A stretch of DNA of 64,000 nt. Origin: Candidatus Bathyarchaeota archaeon. Lineage in GTDB: Archaea; Thermoproteota; Bathyarchaeia; Bathyarchaeales; Bathycorpusculaceae. The notes beneath the pieces were generated by a model that saw only the letters and a list, made by a program, of their open reading frames with translations, was not told the DNA's origin and did not search any database. The stretch's first letter is position 1; every line of letters begins with the position of its first letter. Made by a program: the position numbers and the translations under genes. Below are positions 50,150 through 59,343 of the stretch, piece after piece. The DNA lies in the NCBI GenBank assembly GCA_026014615.1, contig JAOZHZ010000028.1:248001-312000 (forward strand), in the 5' to 3' direction.

Positions 50150-50476
50150 GTGGAAATAAGCCGAAAAAAACTCAGAGAAGAAGTTTTAGACCGCGTCAAG
50201 TATGTCCGAACCTGTGTCATGGCACGGGAACTATGTCTCCTTGTACGGACCAACCGCGCCATTCTGGAACCCAAAGACGTCCAAGAAATCTGCAATTATA
50301 TCTCGGGCTTATGCAAAGAAGAAGGCTGTACTGAACCCAGTGAACTCTGCCGAAAAGCAGCTGTAGCTGTTGGCTCAGGTAACGAAAAAAAATATTTGGA
50401 GCTCTGTGCGCAAAGCTGTGTTAAATGTGGTGAAGCGAGAAGACCCACTTCAAAGAAAAACGCTTACGTGACCTAA
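50150..50476 (+). CDS. Small Cys-containing hypothetical protein, 108 aa
   Basis: Clean ORF immediately upstream of the methyltransferase; CAQSCVKCGEARR C-terminus. Confidence 0.55.
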   Translation: MEISRKKLREEVLDRVKYVRTCVMARELCLLVRTNRAILEPKDVQEICNYISGLCKEEGCTEPSELCRKAAVAVGSGNEKKYLELCAQSCVKCGEARRPTSKKNAYVT

Positions 50477-50504
50477 GCAAGAAACACTGGGAGGAAAAAT
50501 AACG

Positions 50505-50981
50505 TTGTTTATTGCGCCTTTTGTGCCCAGTCCAATGCCTGTGGTGCAGCATATGCTTGAACTTGCTCAGCTGAAACCTGGTGAAGTTTTTTTTGATTTA
50601 GGCTCTGGAGATGGACGTGCTGTTATTATGGCGGCGAAAACTTTCGGGGCGAAATCAGTAGGCGTTGAGATGCGGGAAGACTTGGCTAAGCGGGCGATGA
50701 GTGTAATCCACGATAACGGACTCAGCAACCGCGTAACCATAGTTAACGGCGACATGTTCAAAGTCGATTTAACCACCGCCGACGTGGTTTACCTCTACTT
50801 AACAACTAGCGCCAACGAGAAAGTGAAGCCAAAAATGGAAGCCGAGCTAAGAAAGGGCGTACGCATAGTCAGTCACGACTACGAGGTTTTAGGTTGGAAA
50901 CCAGTGAAGGTGGAGAACTTCGTAGAGAAACCCGCACTAGGGTACCCATCACATACTATTTACCTATATCATAAAGAGTAG
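50505..50981 (+). CDS. Class I SAM methyltransferase, aKMT-like archaeal protein lysine methyltransferase
   Basis: PFVPSPMPVVQHMLELAQLKPGEVFFDLGSGDGRAVIMAAK, VYLYLTTSANEKVKPKMEAELRKGVRIVSHDYEVLGWKP. Confidence 0.85.
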   Translation: MFIAPFVPSPMPVVQHMLELAQLKPGEVFFDLGSGDGRAVIMAAKTFGAKSVGVEMREDLAKRAMSVIHDNGLSNRVTIVNGDMFKVDLTTADVVYLYLTTSANEKVKPKMEAELRKGVRIVSHDYEVLGWKPVKVENFVEKPALGYPSHTIYLYHKE

Positions 50982-51093
50982 AAGCAACTTTTTTTGTCCT
51001 TTGGGCTCATATATCATGCAACCCGCTGGATGTAAGCCTGAACTGCGCTTCTTTGAAAGCTTAGCTATGTGAGTTCTAAGAATATTTGTTTGT

Positions 51094-51194
51094 CGCGGGC
51101 AAAGTGTGTCCCACGTAACCTAACACTCAGCTTCACAGCGGGGCGAAACGCTCCTCTATGCTAAGCTCTCTCTGGCGTGGGAAGTGTGCCCGCG
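51094..51194 (+). ncRNA. Candidate structured RNA: about 100-nt nested hairpin
   Basis: CGCGGGCA(51094-51101)/TGCCCGCG(51187-51194); CCCACG(51110-51115)/CGTGGG(51176-51181); AGCTT/AAGCT; GGGGCG-AAA-CGCTCC terminal stem. The GU pair in the terminal stem favours the + strand. Confidence 0.35.
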
Positions 51195-51624
51195 TGTCTT
51201 TGCCATGTTGCACGTTTTGGTAAGAGCTAATGTTCACAGGTACAAGGTTTGTAACACTTGCTCCTCTGTTAGTTCCGTCTTACGTGCTTGCTCTCTGGCT
51301 GAGACAATTACAAGAAGGTACCTGGAGTTATTTGTTTATTTCCTCTCTGAAGAATTGCTGCACGTTTATCTCGGTTACTTTCGGTTAACTCAGGTTAGAA
51401 CAAATGGCCCATCTTTTTTCAAACACAGCTTCCTGCTCGGGTTAGGTTGAATGAAATCATTACGCCAAAATCTTTTGCTTGCGACAATTTCAGTTCGTCT
51501 AAACGTCAGGAAATATCTACACCTCAAGGTCTGGAAAGCTTTTGTCGACCAGATGTGCCTTTCCCAGTTTTAGACCTCAAAGAAGTGCTGTCAATTAGAC
51601 CTGTTTTTTGTCCTTGTGTTTTGA

Positions 51625-51702
51625 TGGGGCCGGGGCAGGGATTTGAACCCTGGCGAAAGGCTCCACAGGCCTCTATGCTAACCAAGCTACATTACCCCGG
51701 CC
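51625..51702 (-). tRNA. tRNA-His(GTG) with encoded G-1 and CCA
   Basis: G GCCGGGG TA ATG..CAT A GAGGC CTGTGGA GCCTT TCGC CAGGG TTCAAAT CCCTG CCCCGGC C CCA; anticodon GTG, G-1:C73 identity pair. Confidence 0.92.
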
Positions 51703-52020
51703 ACGCACGTTAGGAGTTGCCGCTTTTTTCGATGCACGTTTTGCTTGGCTCTTACTATTTTCCTTTCCTGAGCGATATTAAGTTGTCCTTTTAGCAGACA
51801 AGTTTGACGCCTGATGCTGTTAAGTTTTTTCTTCAGGGTTCTTCCTTTTGGTGCATGTGGAAGAATGTGTAAGTGTTCGTCATGCTTTTTATGGATTTTC
51901 TTCCGCGTTCCTGCGTAGGTTCTGTCCTTTTGCATTGAGGCGGCTTTTTTGGTGGCTTAAAATCCGTAAGTCGACTGTTTCTGCAAAGCCAATTGCAAAA
52001 ACCGCCCTGCTTTGTCTGGG

Positions 52021-53058
52021 TTATTGCGTGTTGGGTTCCAGTATCACCTTAAGCGACTCGCCCGCTGTCGCTACGAGCCTAAAGCCCTCCGCTGCCTGTG
52101 TAAGCGGCAGCCTGTGTGTAATCATATCTGTCACGTTCACCTTTTTCGCTGTGAGCAACGCCAAGGATTCTTCCAAGTCCTGCGGGGCAGCGCCGTAGCT
52201 GGTTTTCAAGGTGACTTCGTTGCGCCAAAAATCCGTTATAGGCAAGGGAACGCGTACGGTGGGGTCGGGCACAGCAAAGAACAAGATGGAGCCGCCTTTG
52301 TCTACGCACCCCAGTGATGCCGTTGCTGCTTGTGTTGCGCCTGTACAGACGATTACTTGGTCGGCTAAGCGTCCACCGTTGATTTCTTTGAGTTTTTGAG
52401 GGAGATTCTCTTTTGCGTTTATGGTTTGGTCAGCGCCGAATTTTTCTGCCTGCGTAAGCCTAAACGGGTTAATGTCCGCCACAACAACATTTTGGACACC
52501 TTTAGCTTTGGCTAGCTGCGTATGCAGTATGCCCGCTAATCCGCCGCCTATAATCAGCACCGTGTCGTCTTTTTGCAGTGCGGAAAGTCTCTGTCCTCTG
52601 ACCACGCATGCCAAGGGCTCGATGAAGGTGCCTTCCTCAAAAGACATGTCATCGGGTAGAGGGTAGACTCCGTTTTCCACGTTAATTTTGGGCACACGGA
52701 TGTATTGGGCGAAGCCGCCTGGATAATAGTTCGTGGTATGTAGGGTTTGGCATGCTGTGTGGTGTCCTCGTTTGCAGTAGCGGCAGCTGTTGCAGGGTAC
52801 ATGATGGGAGACAAATACGCGGTCACCCATTTGATGTTGAGAGACGTTTTTGCCGACTTGGTCTATGATGCCTGTGGCTTCGTGACCCAACACTTTGGGT
52901 GCTTTTGGTACGCGGTACCATTCGGTGACGTCGCTTCCGCATATGCCCGACGCCATTACTTTGAGTAGAAATTCGTCGTCGCCGATTTCGGGTTTAGGCA
53001 TTTCCTGTATGCGTACGTCGTTGTTGTTGTAGTACATGGCGACAAGCATCAAAGTCAC
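52021..53058 (-). CDS. Zinc-dependent medium-chain alcohol/polyol dehydrogenase
   Basis: GICGSDVTEW, GHEATGIIDQVG, CRYCKRGHHTAC, IGGGLAGILHTQLAKAKG. Confidence 0.92.
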   Translation of the reverse strand: MTLMLVAMYYNNNDVRIQEMPKPEIGDDEFLLKVMASGICGSDVTEWYRVPKAPKVLGHEATGIIDQVGKNVSQHQMGDRVFVSHHVPCNSCRYCKRGHHTACQTLHTTNYYPGGFAQYIRVPKINVENGVYPLPDDMSFEEGTFIEPLACVVRGQRLSALQKDDTVLIIGGGLAGILHTQLAKAKGVQNVVVADINPFRLTQAEKFGADQTINAKENLPQKLKEINGGRLADQVIVCTGATQAATASLGCVDKGGSILFFAVPDPTVRVPLPITDFWRNEVTLKTSYGAAPQDLEESLALLTAKKVNVTDMITHRLPLTQAAEGFRLVATAGESLKVILEPNTQ

Positions 53059-53078
53059 CGAAAAAAGAAAAGGGCAGG

Positions 53079-53873
53079 TTAGGCTTTGCCTGCTTTGACT
53101 TGGTTGTAGAGGTCTTCCGCTTCTTGGGGCGTATAGTTCTTGTGGACTATGGCTTGGATGGCACGCATTGAAGCAACGGGCGCCTCAGTTTGCCAGATGT
53201 TTCGTCCAAGGTTAACGCCTATAGCGCCTTTCTGCATACCGTCGTACACGAAGTCGAAAACTTCACGCTGCGTCTCAGTTTTAGGACCACCGGCGATTAC
53301 GATGGGTACGGGACAGCCATCAACAACCTTCTCAAATTTGTCCTTGCAGTAGTAGGTTTTGACTACTCGGGCGCCTATTTCGGCGGAAATTCTTGCGACC
53401 AACGCCAAGTATCGGGCTTCGCGTTTTTCCAGTTCTTTTCCAACAGAGGTTACTGCCATGACGGGTATTCCGTAGTCTTCGCATTCATCCACCAGTTTGC
53501 CGAGGTTGGTTAAGCTTTTGTTTTCGCCGCCTGTTCCCACGAAAACTGACATTGAAACGGCGGATGCGTTAAGCCTGATGACCTCTTTGACGGAGGTGAC
53601 TATGCTTTCGGCGGTCATGTCACCGATTACGCTTACTGCTCCTGAAACCCGCATAATGTAGGGTTTTGAGATTGTTGGGTCTATGCAGTTTCGCAGCACA
53701 CCCCGTGTAAGCATTAAGGCGTCTGCGTATTGCCAAAGGGGTTTGATGGTTTCTGCGGGTTTTTCAAGGCAGTGAGTTGGACCTTGGAAGTATCCGTGGT
53801 CTACTGGCAAAAACAGTGCTTTGCCGTCTTTCTGGATTAAGTGGGATAAACGGTTTTTCATTCCCCATTCCAT
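53079..53873 (-). CDS. DhnA/LsrF-type class I aldolase
   Basis: LFLPVDHGYFQGPTHCLEKP, ARVVKTYYCKDKFEKVV, PIVIAGGPKTETQREVFDFVYDGMQKGAIGVNLGRNIWQ. Confidence 0.9.
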   Translation of the reverse strand: MEWGMKNRLSHLIQKDGKALFLPVDHGYFQGPTHCLEKPAETIKPLWQYADALMLTRGVLRNCIDPTISKPYIMRVSGAVSVIGDMTAESIVTSVKEVIRLNASAVSMSVFVGTGGENKSLTNLGKLVDECEDYGIPVMAVTSVGKELEKREARYLALVARISAEIGARVVKTYYCKDKFEKVVDGCPVPIVIAGGPKTETQREVFDFVYDGMQKGAIGVNLGRNIWQTEAPVASMRAIQAIVHKNYTPQEAEDLYNQVKAGKA

Positions 53874-53876
53874 GTT

Positions 53877-54110
53877 TCATCGCTCCGTGGATTCTTTGGG
53901 TCGAACGATTAAATAACCTTTTTTGATGAGCCAGTGGTGGAACTGCCAAGTGGAGTAACGACAGGCGGTTTGACAGGTCTGCCTAATCAATTCGTAAGCG
54001 TCAGGATTGTCTTTTAGGGTATTCAGCGTCTCCTGCACGGGGCAGTTTACGTCGTTACAAAATTCACGTCTTTTATACTCGGTGAAGTCTTCTAAGGAGG
54101 ACATGTTCAT
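53877..54110 (-). CDS. Small Cys-containing hypothetical protein, 77 aa
   Basis: FCNDVNCPVQETL...IRQTCQTACRYSTWQFHHWLIKKGYLI, adjacent to the aldolase gene. Confidence 0.55.
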   Translation of the reverse strand: MNMSSLEDFTEYKRREFCNDVNCPVQETLNTLKDNPDAYELIRQTCQTACRYSTWQFHHWLIKKGYLIVRPKESTER

Positions 54111-54164
54111 CGATATTTACTGCTCGCTAAAGGTTAATAAAACTGCCCAGTTCCAGCCACCAAC

Positions 54165-54230
54165 AACCTATTTGCCGTCTATTTGGATGCTAATATCCAA
54201 TCTATGCAGCAGAATAGGAGGGGGTCTATG
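54165..54230 (+). repeat. Dispersed repeat copy B1 (degenerate)
   Basis: AACCTATTTGCCGTCTATTTGGATGCTAATATCCAATCTATGCAGCAGAATAGGAGGGGGTCTATG; shares blocks with copies A and B2. Confidence 0.7.
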
Positions 54231-54260
54231 CTGAAAGAAAAGCGGAAATCAAGGAATCAG

Positions 54261-54310
54261 TCTATTTGGTTGCTATTAGTAATTGTATGCAGAAACGATA
54301 GGGGGTCTAC
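54261..54310 (+). repeat. Dispersed repeat copy B2 (50 bp)
   Basis: TCTATTTGGTTGCTATTAGTAATTGTATGCAGAAACGATAGGGGGTCTAC; 47/50 identical to copy A. Confidence 0.9.
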
Positions 54311-54430
54311 GTTTTCTCTGAAGGTTATTATGTTGCTATTGGCGAATTCTCGGGTCAAAGCAGTTGGAAGAAGTTGTTGTTCCCCGTTCGTTGTTGATTT
54401 GGGGAAATTTATTATAGATTCAACGTCGAG

Positions 54431-57400
54431 ATGCTTTTAGAGGAAAAGGGACCTTTGAAAAAGCTCCACGCGGCAGCATTCAGCATATTTCTGGTTTGTG
54501 CTCTGCTTTTGGTCGGCAGCGCCCTAAACTTTGCCCTAGCCTACCAAACCCAGCCTGAAACCCAATGGTTTGCCCGTCCTCTTTATCTTGCTGAACCAGC
54601 CGCAGCCTATACAGCCGCGGGGTATTCACCTAATCAAATTCGTGCTGCCTATAATTTGCCTTCTTCAGGTGGTGAAGGAACCACCATAGCTATAATCGTA
54701 GCCTACGACGCAGTTACCATTCGGGAAGACTTAAACGTGTTCTGTAACGAGTTCGATTTACCCCCACTGACCGAAGAAACATTCAAAATCCACAAAATGA
54801 GCAAACGCATCGAAACAAACAGCAACTGGTCAAAAGAAGCCGCCTTGGACGTGGAGTGGGCACATGCCATAGCGCCTCAAGCAAACATACTTCTTGTTGA
54901 AGCACGTTCACCCGCGTTAAGCGACCTTCTTTTGGCAATTGATCACGCCAGCGAACAACCTGACGTGGTTTCCGTATCCATGAGCTGGGGCAACGACGAA
55001 TTCTTCCATCAAACCACCTACGACTCCCACCTAACAAACCAGTACGGAACAGTTTTTTTTGCTGCTTCAGGCGATGACGGAGCAGGAGTGCTTTGGCCCG
55101 CCAGTTCAGTGAACGCGGTCGCCGTTGGAGGAACCACTCTTAGCCTTAACGCGGACGGTTCAGTTTCTTCTGAGGCTGCATGGAGCGGCAGCGGCGGAGG
55201 AATAAGCAACTACGAATCTAAACCTGAATATCAAGCTACGTACGGATTAAGCGGAAACAAACGTTCTGTCCCCGACGTATCCTACAACGCCAACCCACAC
55301 ACAGGGGTCGCGGTTTACTGTGACGGCAACTGGTACCGTATGGGCGGAACAAGCGCTGGCGCTCCTCAATGGGCTGCCATACACGCCCTGGGGCAGTCAG
55401 CTTCAAACGCGAACCTGTACCAGAAAGCAAAATCAAACGCCAGCGCCTTCTACTTCAGGGATATTTATTCGGGAACAAACGGCGCATACAGTGCAGTAGA
55501 GGGTTATGACCTTGTTACAGGTTTAGGGAGTCCGTTGACAAGCAACTTTGAGGCAACAACCGAAAACAATTCCGTAACCCTGAGACCCGCCGCCCATTCT
55601 TCGCCGCTGAACGCAGAAAACCAATTCACCGTCAACTACGTTTACAACGGCATGCAAAGGACTGCTTACGCTTCGGACGGTACCTTGACGTTAACTATTG
55701 ACTTAGGCTCCGATTTAACCGTGAGTGGAGCATCCACGGGTTCTTTGGCTCAGGAGAAATGGGTCTTTAACTCAGACGCTGACGCCGTTACAGGTTCAAA
55801 CCTTACGCTTTACTACTACGATTTAGTTGCTCAAGAGGCAAGCTGCACAGGGGCAGACGGAGATAACCCGCCGAACCCACCACTTACGTACACCACAGCC
55901 CCCTCCACGCCGTCGGGTCAGCAGTCACCGCAAACTACCACCTTAAGCTTGAACCCAAATCCACAGACGGTGTGGGCTTTGAAAGGGTCAGAAGCATCCG
56001 TAACAAACCCGCTTCCTGTAAGCTCAACTGAAAGGTGGTTCACCCCCAATAGCTCAGTTCAAATTCAGGGTGCAGGAACATTGTCTTTCTTGTATCAACA
56101 GCAGTGCCTGCTTAGCATCACAGGCACAAAGCAAAACACTCAATGGTACAACAGTGGCGAAACAGCCCAAGTCACCGTTCCAGCAGTTTCAGAAAGAACT
56201 TTTGGCACAGGGCAAAGATTTGCCTCATACTCTATTGATGAAGGCACAGCAGTTCAAGTGCAGCCCACACTGGGAAACGTGAGTATCTTAGTTACAATGG
56301 ATAGTCCGCATACGCTGGAACTGAGTTCAATTAAGCAGTACCAAATAGTGTTGGATGACGCTGCAATGTCAGTTTTGGCGTCTGTGACGCCGCCGACAAT
56401 ACGCGGAGACAACTACTGGTATGACCAAGCCACCCCGATTGTGTTGACCCTCAATGGAGTACGCAACCGTTCAGGAGGCATCGGACAAAGAGTATCCGCA
56501 TTCAGCTTAAATGGCTTATCCACAGCAGTATCTTCAGCTGATTCTGTTACCGTGATAGATATGCCGCTTTTTTCTGCCCAGACCGTTTCAGCCATCCTCG
56601 TCAACCAATACCAACTGCTTACGCCTTCAGGTTCGGTCAACTCAGTTACCTTACCCGCCATAAACGGCGATGCAGGATGGTACGACGCCCAAACCGCCGT
56701 TACCGTGGCATTTGATTACACATGGAATGAAACCCCGACCTCACGACTAAACGCAGTTGGCTATACAATCGGACAAGATACAACAATGGATATCCAGCGA
56801 GCGCAGAACGGAACCTTCCTAGTACAAGTAACCTTAACCAAACCAGAAACCATTGCCGTATTGTCTGTAACCCAGTACCCCGTTTCGTTCCAGTTCATAG
56901 ACCAAAACGGAAACGCACTTACGCCGTCAAAGTTCGAGATAGAAACAGATACCGTAGCAATTGAATCGCCGCGGAATGGCTTGTGGCTTGACGGCGGAGC
57001 AAAATTCCGAATCAACAGCGTCATTTGGCAAAACGCGGAAGTCAAACCCGCCCAACAGTTAAGTTACGAGACGAATGCTGCAGTCGGCGAAGTGGTTCAA
57101 TGCCAAGTTTACGACGCCTCTATATCCGTAAAAGACTTTCTTGGTTTCCCTGTTTCTGGTGCCGAAGTGACAGTGACGCTGGCAAACCAAACCGTAATCC
57201 AAACCGTTACTTCAAACGACGGGGTAGTTACGGTCACAAGGATTCCTGTTGGAACATTCAACGCCAAAGCAACTTATCTGGGAACATCAGCTACAGCAAC
57301 GGGCAACGCCTCCCAGCAACCTGTGACAACGATGCAGGTCCTGCTCAGTTTTCCCACAGTTTTAGCGATTTTGGCTGTAGCGTTTTCAGTTGTGACAGTT

Positions 57401-57451
57401 GTTTTCATTGCAGTTCAGAAACAGAAGGGTTCAAGAAAACATAGGACATAG
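54431..57451 (+). CDS. S53 (sedolisin-like) secreted peptidase with C-terminal repeat region and TM
   Basis: EAALDVEWAHAIAPQANILLVEA, SMSWGNDEF, FFAASGDDGAG, GGTSAGAPQWAAI, GYDLVTGLGSP. Confidence 0.88.
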   Translation: MLLEEKGPLKKLHAAAFSIFLVCALLLVGSALNFALAYQTQPETQWFARPLYLAEPAAAYTAAGYSPNQIRAAYNLPSSGGEGTTIAIIVAYDAVTIREDLNVFCNEFDLPPLTEETFKIHKMSKRIETNSNWSKEAALDVEWAHAIAPQANILLVEARSPALSDLLLAIDHASEQPDVVSVSMSWGNDEFFHQTTYDSHLTNQYGTVFFAASGDDGAGVLWPASSVNAVAVGGTTLSLNADGSVSSEAAWSGSGGGISNYESKPEYQATYGLSGNKRSVPDVSYNANPHTGVAVYCDGNWYRMGGTSAGAPQWAAIHALGQSASNANLYQKAKSNASAFYFRDIYSGTNGAYSAVEGYDLVTGLGSPLTSNFEATTENNSVTLRPAAHSSPLNAENQFTVNYVYNGMQRTAYASDGTLTLTIDLGSDLTVSGASTGSLAQEKWVFNSDADAVTGSNLTLYYYDLVAQEASCTGADGDNPPNPPLTYTTAPSTPSGQQSPQTTTLSLNPNPQTVWALKGSEASVTNPLPVSSTERWFTPNSSVQIQGAGTLSFLYQQQCLLSITGTKQNTQWYNSGETAQVTVPAVSERTFGTGQRFASYSIDEGTAVQVQPTLGNVSILVTMDSPHTLELSSIKQYQIVLDDAAMSVLASVTPPTIRGDNYWYDQATPIVLTLNGVRNRSGGIGQRVSAFSLNGLSTAVSSADSVTVIDMPLFSAQTVSAILVNQYQLLTPSGSVNSVTLPAINGDAGWYDAQTAVTVAFDYTWNETPTSRLNAVGYTIGQDTTMDIQRAQNGTFLVQVTLTKPETIAVLSVTQYPVSFQFIDQNGNALTPSKFEIETDTVAIESPRNGLWLDGGAKFRINSVIWQNAEVKPAQQLSYETNAAVGEVVQCQVYDASISVKDFLGFPVSGAEVTVTLANQTVIQTVTSNDGVVTVTRIPVGTFNAKATYLGTSATATGNASQQPVTTMQVLLSFPTVLAILAVAFSVVTVVFIAVQKQKGSRKHRT

Positions 57452-57536
57452 GTTTTTCCGCCGTTTAGCAACTTGGACACTGTGTATATGTTGTTTTCCG
57501 ATAAGCTTTTTAATTTTCCCAAACAACACTGGATGA

Positions 57537-59267
57537 ATGTTGGAAGAAAGAATGACTCCATCAAATATAGCCTCAAAGAAATCAACCAGACGAGTAACAG
57601 TGGCTTTTTGCGCCGTTATTGTATTAGCCTCGTTTTTTACGCTGATGGCAGTTCAGCCTTTTTCGTTGGCTCAGTCAAATGAGGATTTAGCGTACAAATA
57701 TGCGCCTGTTCTTCATTTTACAGCAAACGAAAAATTCTACCCGACCACGGTAGACTATTTCATAAGCAACTCAGTCCTTAAAGAACGCGACTTTAGCGGT
57801 TCCTCAGTTGTCGACACATCGCCAAAACCCGAAACTTTGGGCACTTATACGCAACCAAACATGTTTCTAGATAACACCCTGTCGACGTTTGAGAGCATAA
57901 CCGTAGATTACGCCGGTAAAGCGTCAAGCCTTGGATACCCTGCATACGTTCACATAGTAAACGAAGGCGGCTCCACGGTTATCCAATACTGGCTCTTCTA
58001 CGCATACAACAACGGTCCCCTAAACAACCACCAGGGCGACTGGGAAGTCATTCAAGTCTTTCTTGATTCCTCAGCTAACCCAACAGACGTCCTGCTGTCA
58101 CAGCACGGCAACGGCGAAAACGCAGTCTGGAACGACGTAGAAAAACTCCAAAATCACCCAGTAATTTACGTTGCAGAAGGCTCCCACGCCAACTACTTCC
58201 GTTCGTTCCAGGGCAAAATAGGTGTAGAAAACGACGTCGTTGGAAACAACGGAAAAACCATCTCATCAGCTGACCTAACACTGGTGATGCTTGGTGAACC
58301 CGGAAATCACCCCGCAGACCAAAGCTGGCTTGATTTTCCAGGACGCTGGGGTTATTGGGGTACTGAAGAAGAAATTGTTTTAGGAAAAGTTGGTCCCTAT
58401 GGCCCAGTTTATAATCAAGACGGAATCAGATGGGCTAAGCCCTCTACGTTCATGGCATCCACATTTTCTGTGGATGGTTCCTACTTTACCCTCGCGTGGT
58501 TAGCAGCAAACTTTCTGCTCTTGTTCATAATTTATTTCGCTGCGAGAACCGCTTGGAAAAGCTGGGGCATAATAAAACTGCACAGAAACGGAGGCTTACG
58601 AACACTGGCTTTCTTGAAGGGACGAGGTGGAATAGGTTTAATCCTTGGCGTTCTCGCGATTTTAGTGACTTTGGTTGCCTTATTCCTGCCGTGGTACTCC
58701 GTAACAGCCCAGTCTGAAACTGGCGCATTAGCACAAAACGGCGGTGTTACTTTGATGGCAATGGACGGAGTCCACGGGGTTGTTGTGAACATGTTCGTTA
58801 CAGGCATGACTTCCGATGCAGTCTCCGGATACACAAACCTCTTCTCGCTTCAAATCCCATTCGCAATAATATTCGGCGTAGGCGCACTCCTATTAGCTTT
58901 AGACGTGGTAGGCGTTAAGAGCGGCAGAAGCATGGGCAAAAAATTCCTATTCGGAACTGTAGTCACTTTGCTTCCGATAATAATTATTCTGCTGTTTATC
59001 TCGCAACTGCCCTCTTTCTTACCCTTTGCTTATGGGCTCTTTCCAGGACAAAGCATTCCTACGCAGGTTTCCGACATGATTTACACGATTGCAGGCAGCC
59101 CAATACAAGGCACAAACAACGCATTAATGCCCATAATTGGAAACACCACCGTAACATGGGGGCTAGGTGTAGGTGCATACCTTTTCATCTTAGCAGCGAT
59201 TTTGAGGCTGACAGGCGGAATAATAATGTACAAAGCACCCGAACTCAAAAAGACCCCAGCACAGTAA
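57537..59267 (+). CDS. Vps62-like domain membrane protein
   Basis: LAYKYAPVLHFTANEKFYPTTVDYF...NNHQGDWEVIQVFL...VIYVAEGSHANYF; several C-terminal TM segments. Confidence 0.8.
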   Translation: MLEERMTPSNIASKKSTRRVTVAFCAVIVLASFFTLMAVQPFSLAQSNEDLAYKYAPVLHFTANEKFYPTTVDYFISNSVLKERDFSGSSVVDTSPKPETLGTYTQPNMFLDNTLSTFESITVDYAGKASSLGYPAYVHIVNEGGSTVIQYWLFYAYNNGPLNNHQGDWEVIQVFLDSSANPTDVLLSQHGNGENAVWNDVEKLQNHPVIYVAEGSHANYFRSFQGKIGVENDVVGNNGKTISSADLTLVMLGEPGNHPADQSWLDFPGRWGYWGTEEEIVLGKVGPYGPVYNQDGIRWAKPSTFMASTFSVDGSYFTLAWLAANFLLLFIIYFAARTAWKSWGIIKLHRNGGLRTLAFLKGRGGIGLILGVLAILVTLVALFLPWYSVTAQSETGALAQNGGVTLMAMDGVHGVVVNMFVTGMTSDAVSGYTNLFSLQIPFAIIFGVGALLLALDVVGVKSGRSMGKKFLFGTVVTLLPIIIILLFISQLPSFLPFAYGLFPGQSIPTQVSDMIYTIAGSPIQGTNNALMPIIGNTTVTWGLGVGAYLFILAAILRLTGGIIMYKAPELKKTPAQ

Positions 59268-59333
59268 CGTAGACCACGGAAAGTTACCTAGACCCCAAAA
59301 CCTAGGTAACTCAAAAAACCCGCAAGGTCTGCG
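59268..59333. terminator. Nested inverted repeat between convergent genes
   Basis: AGTTACCTAG(59282-59291)/CTAGGTAACT(59302-59311), 10-bp arms and 10-nt loop; outer CGTAGACC(59268-59275)/GGTCTGCG(59326-59333). Confidence 0.55.
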
Positions 59334-59343
59334 TCTCGATAAA

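Noticed and set aside
51447-51713. 88-aa + strand ORF (..GQGFEPWRKAPQASMLTKLHYPGHAR)
   Set aside because: Its C-terminal part is the antisense of tRNA-His, a typical spurious ORF.
51687-51935. 82-aa basic minus-strand ORF
   Set aside because: Its 3' end overlaps the tRNA-His gene, and no recognisable family. Not supported enough to call.
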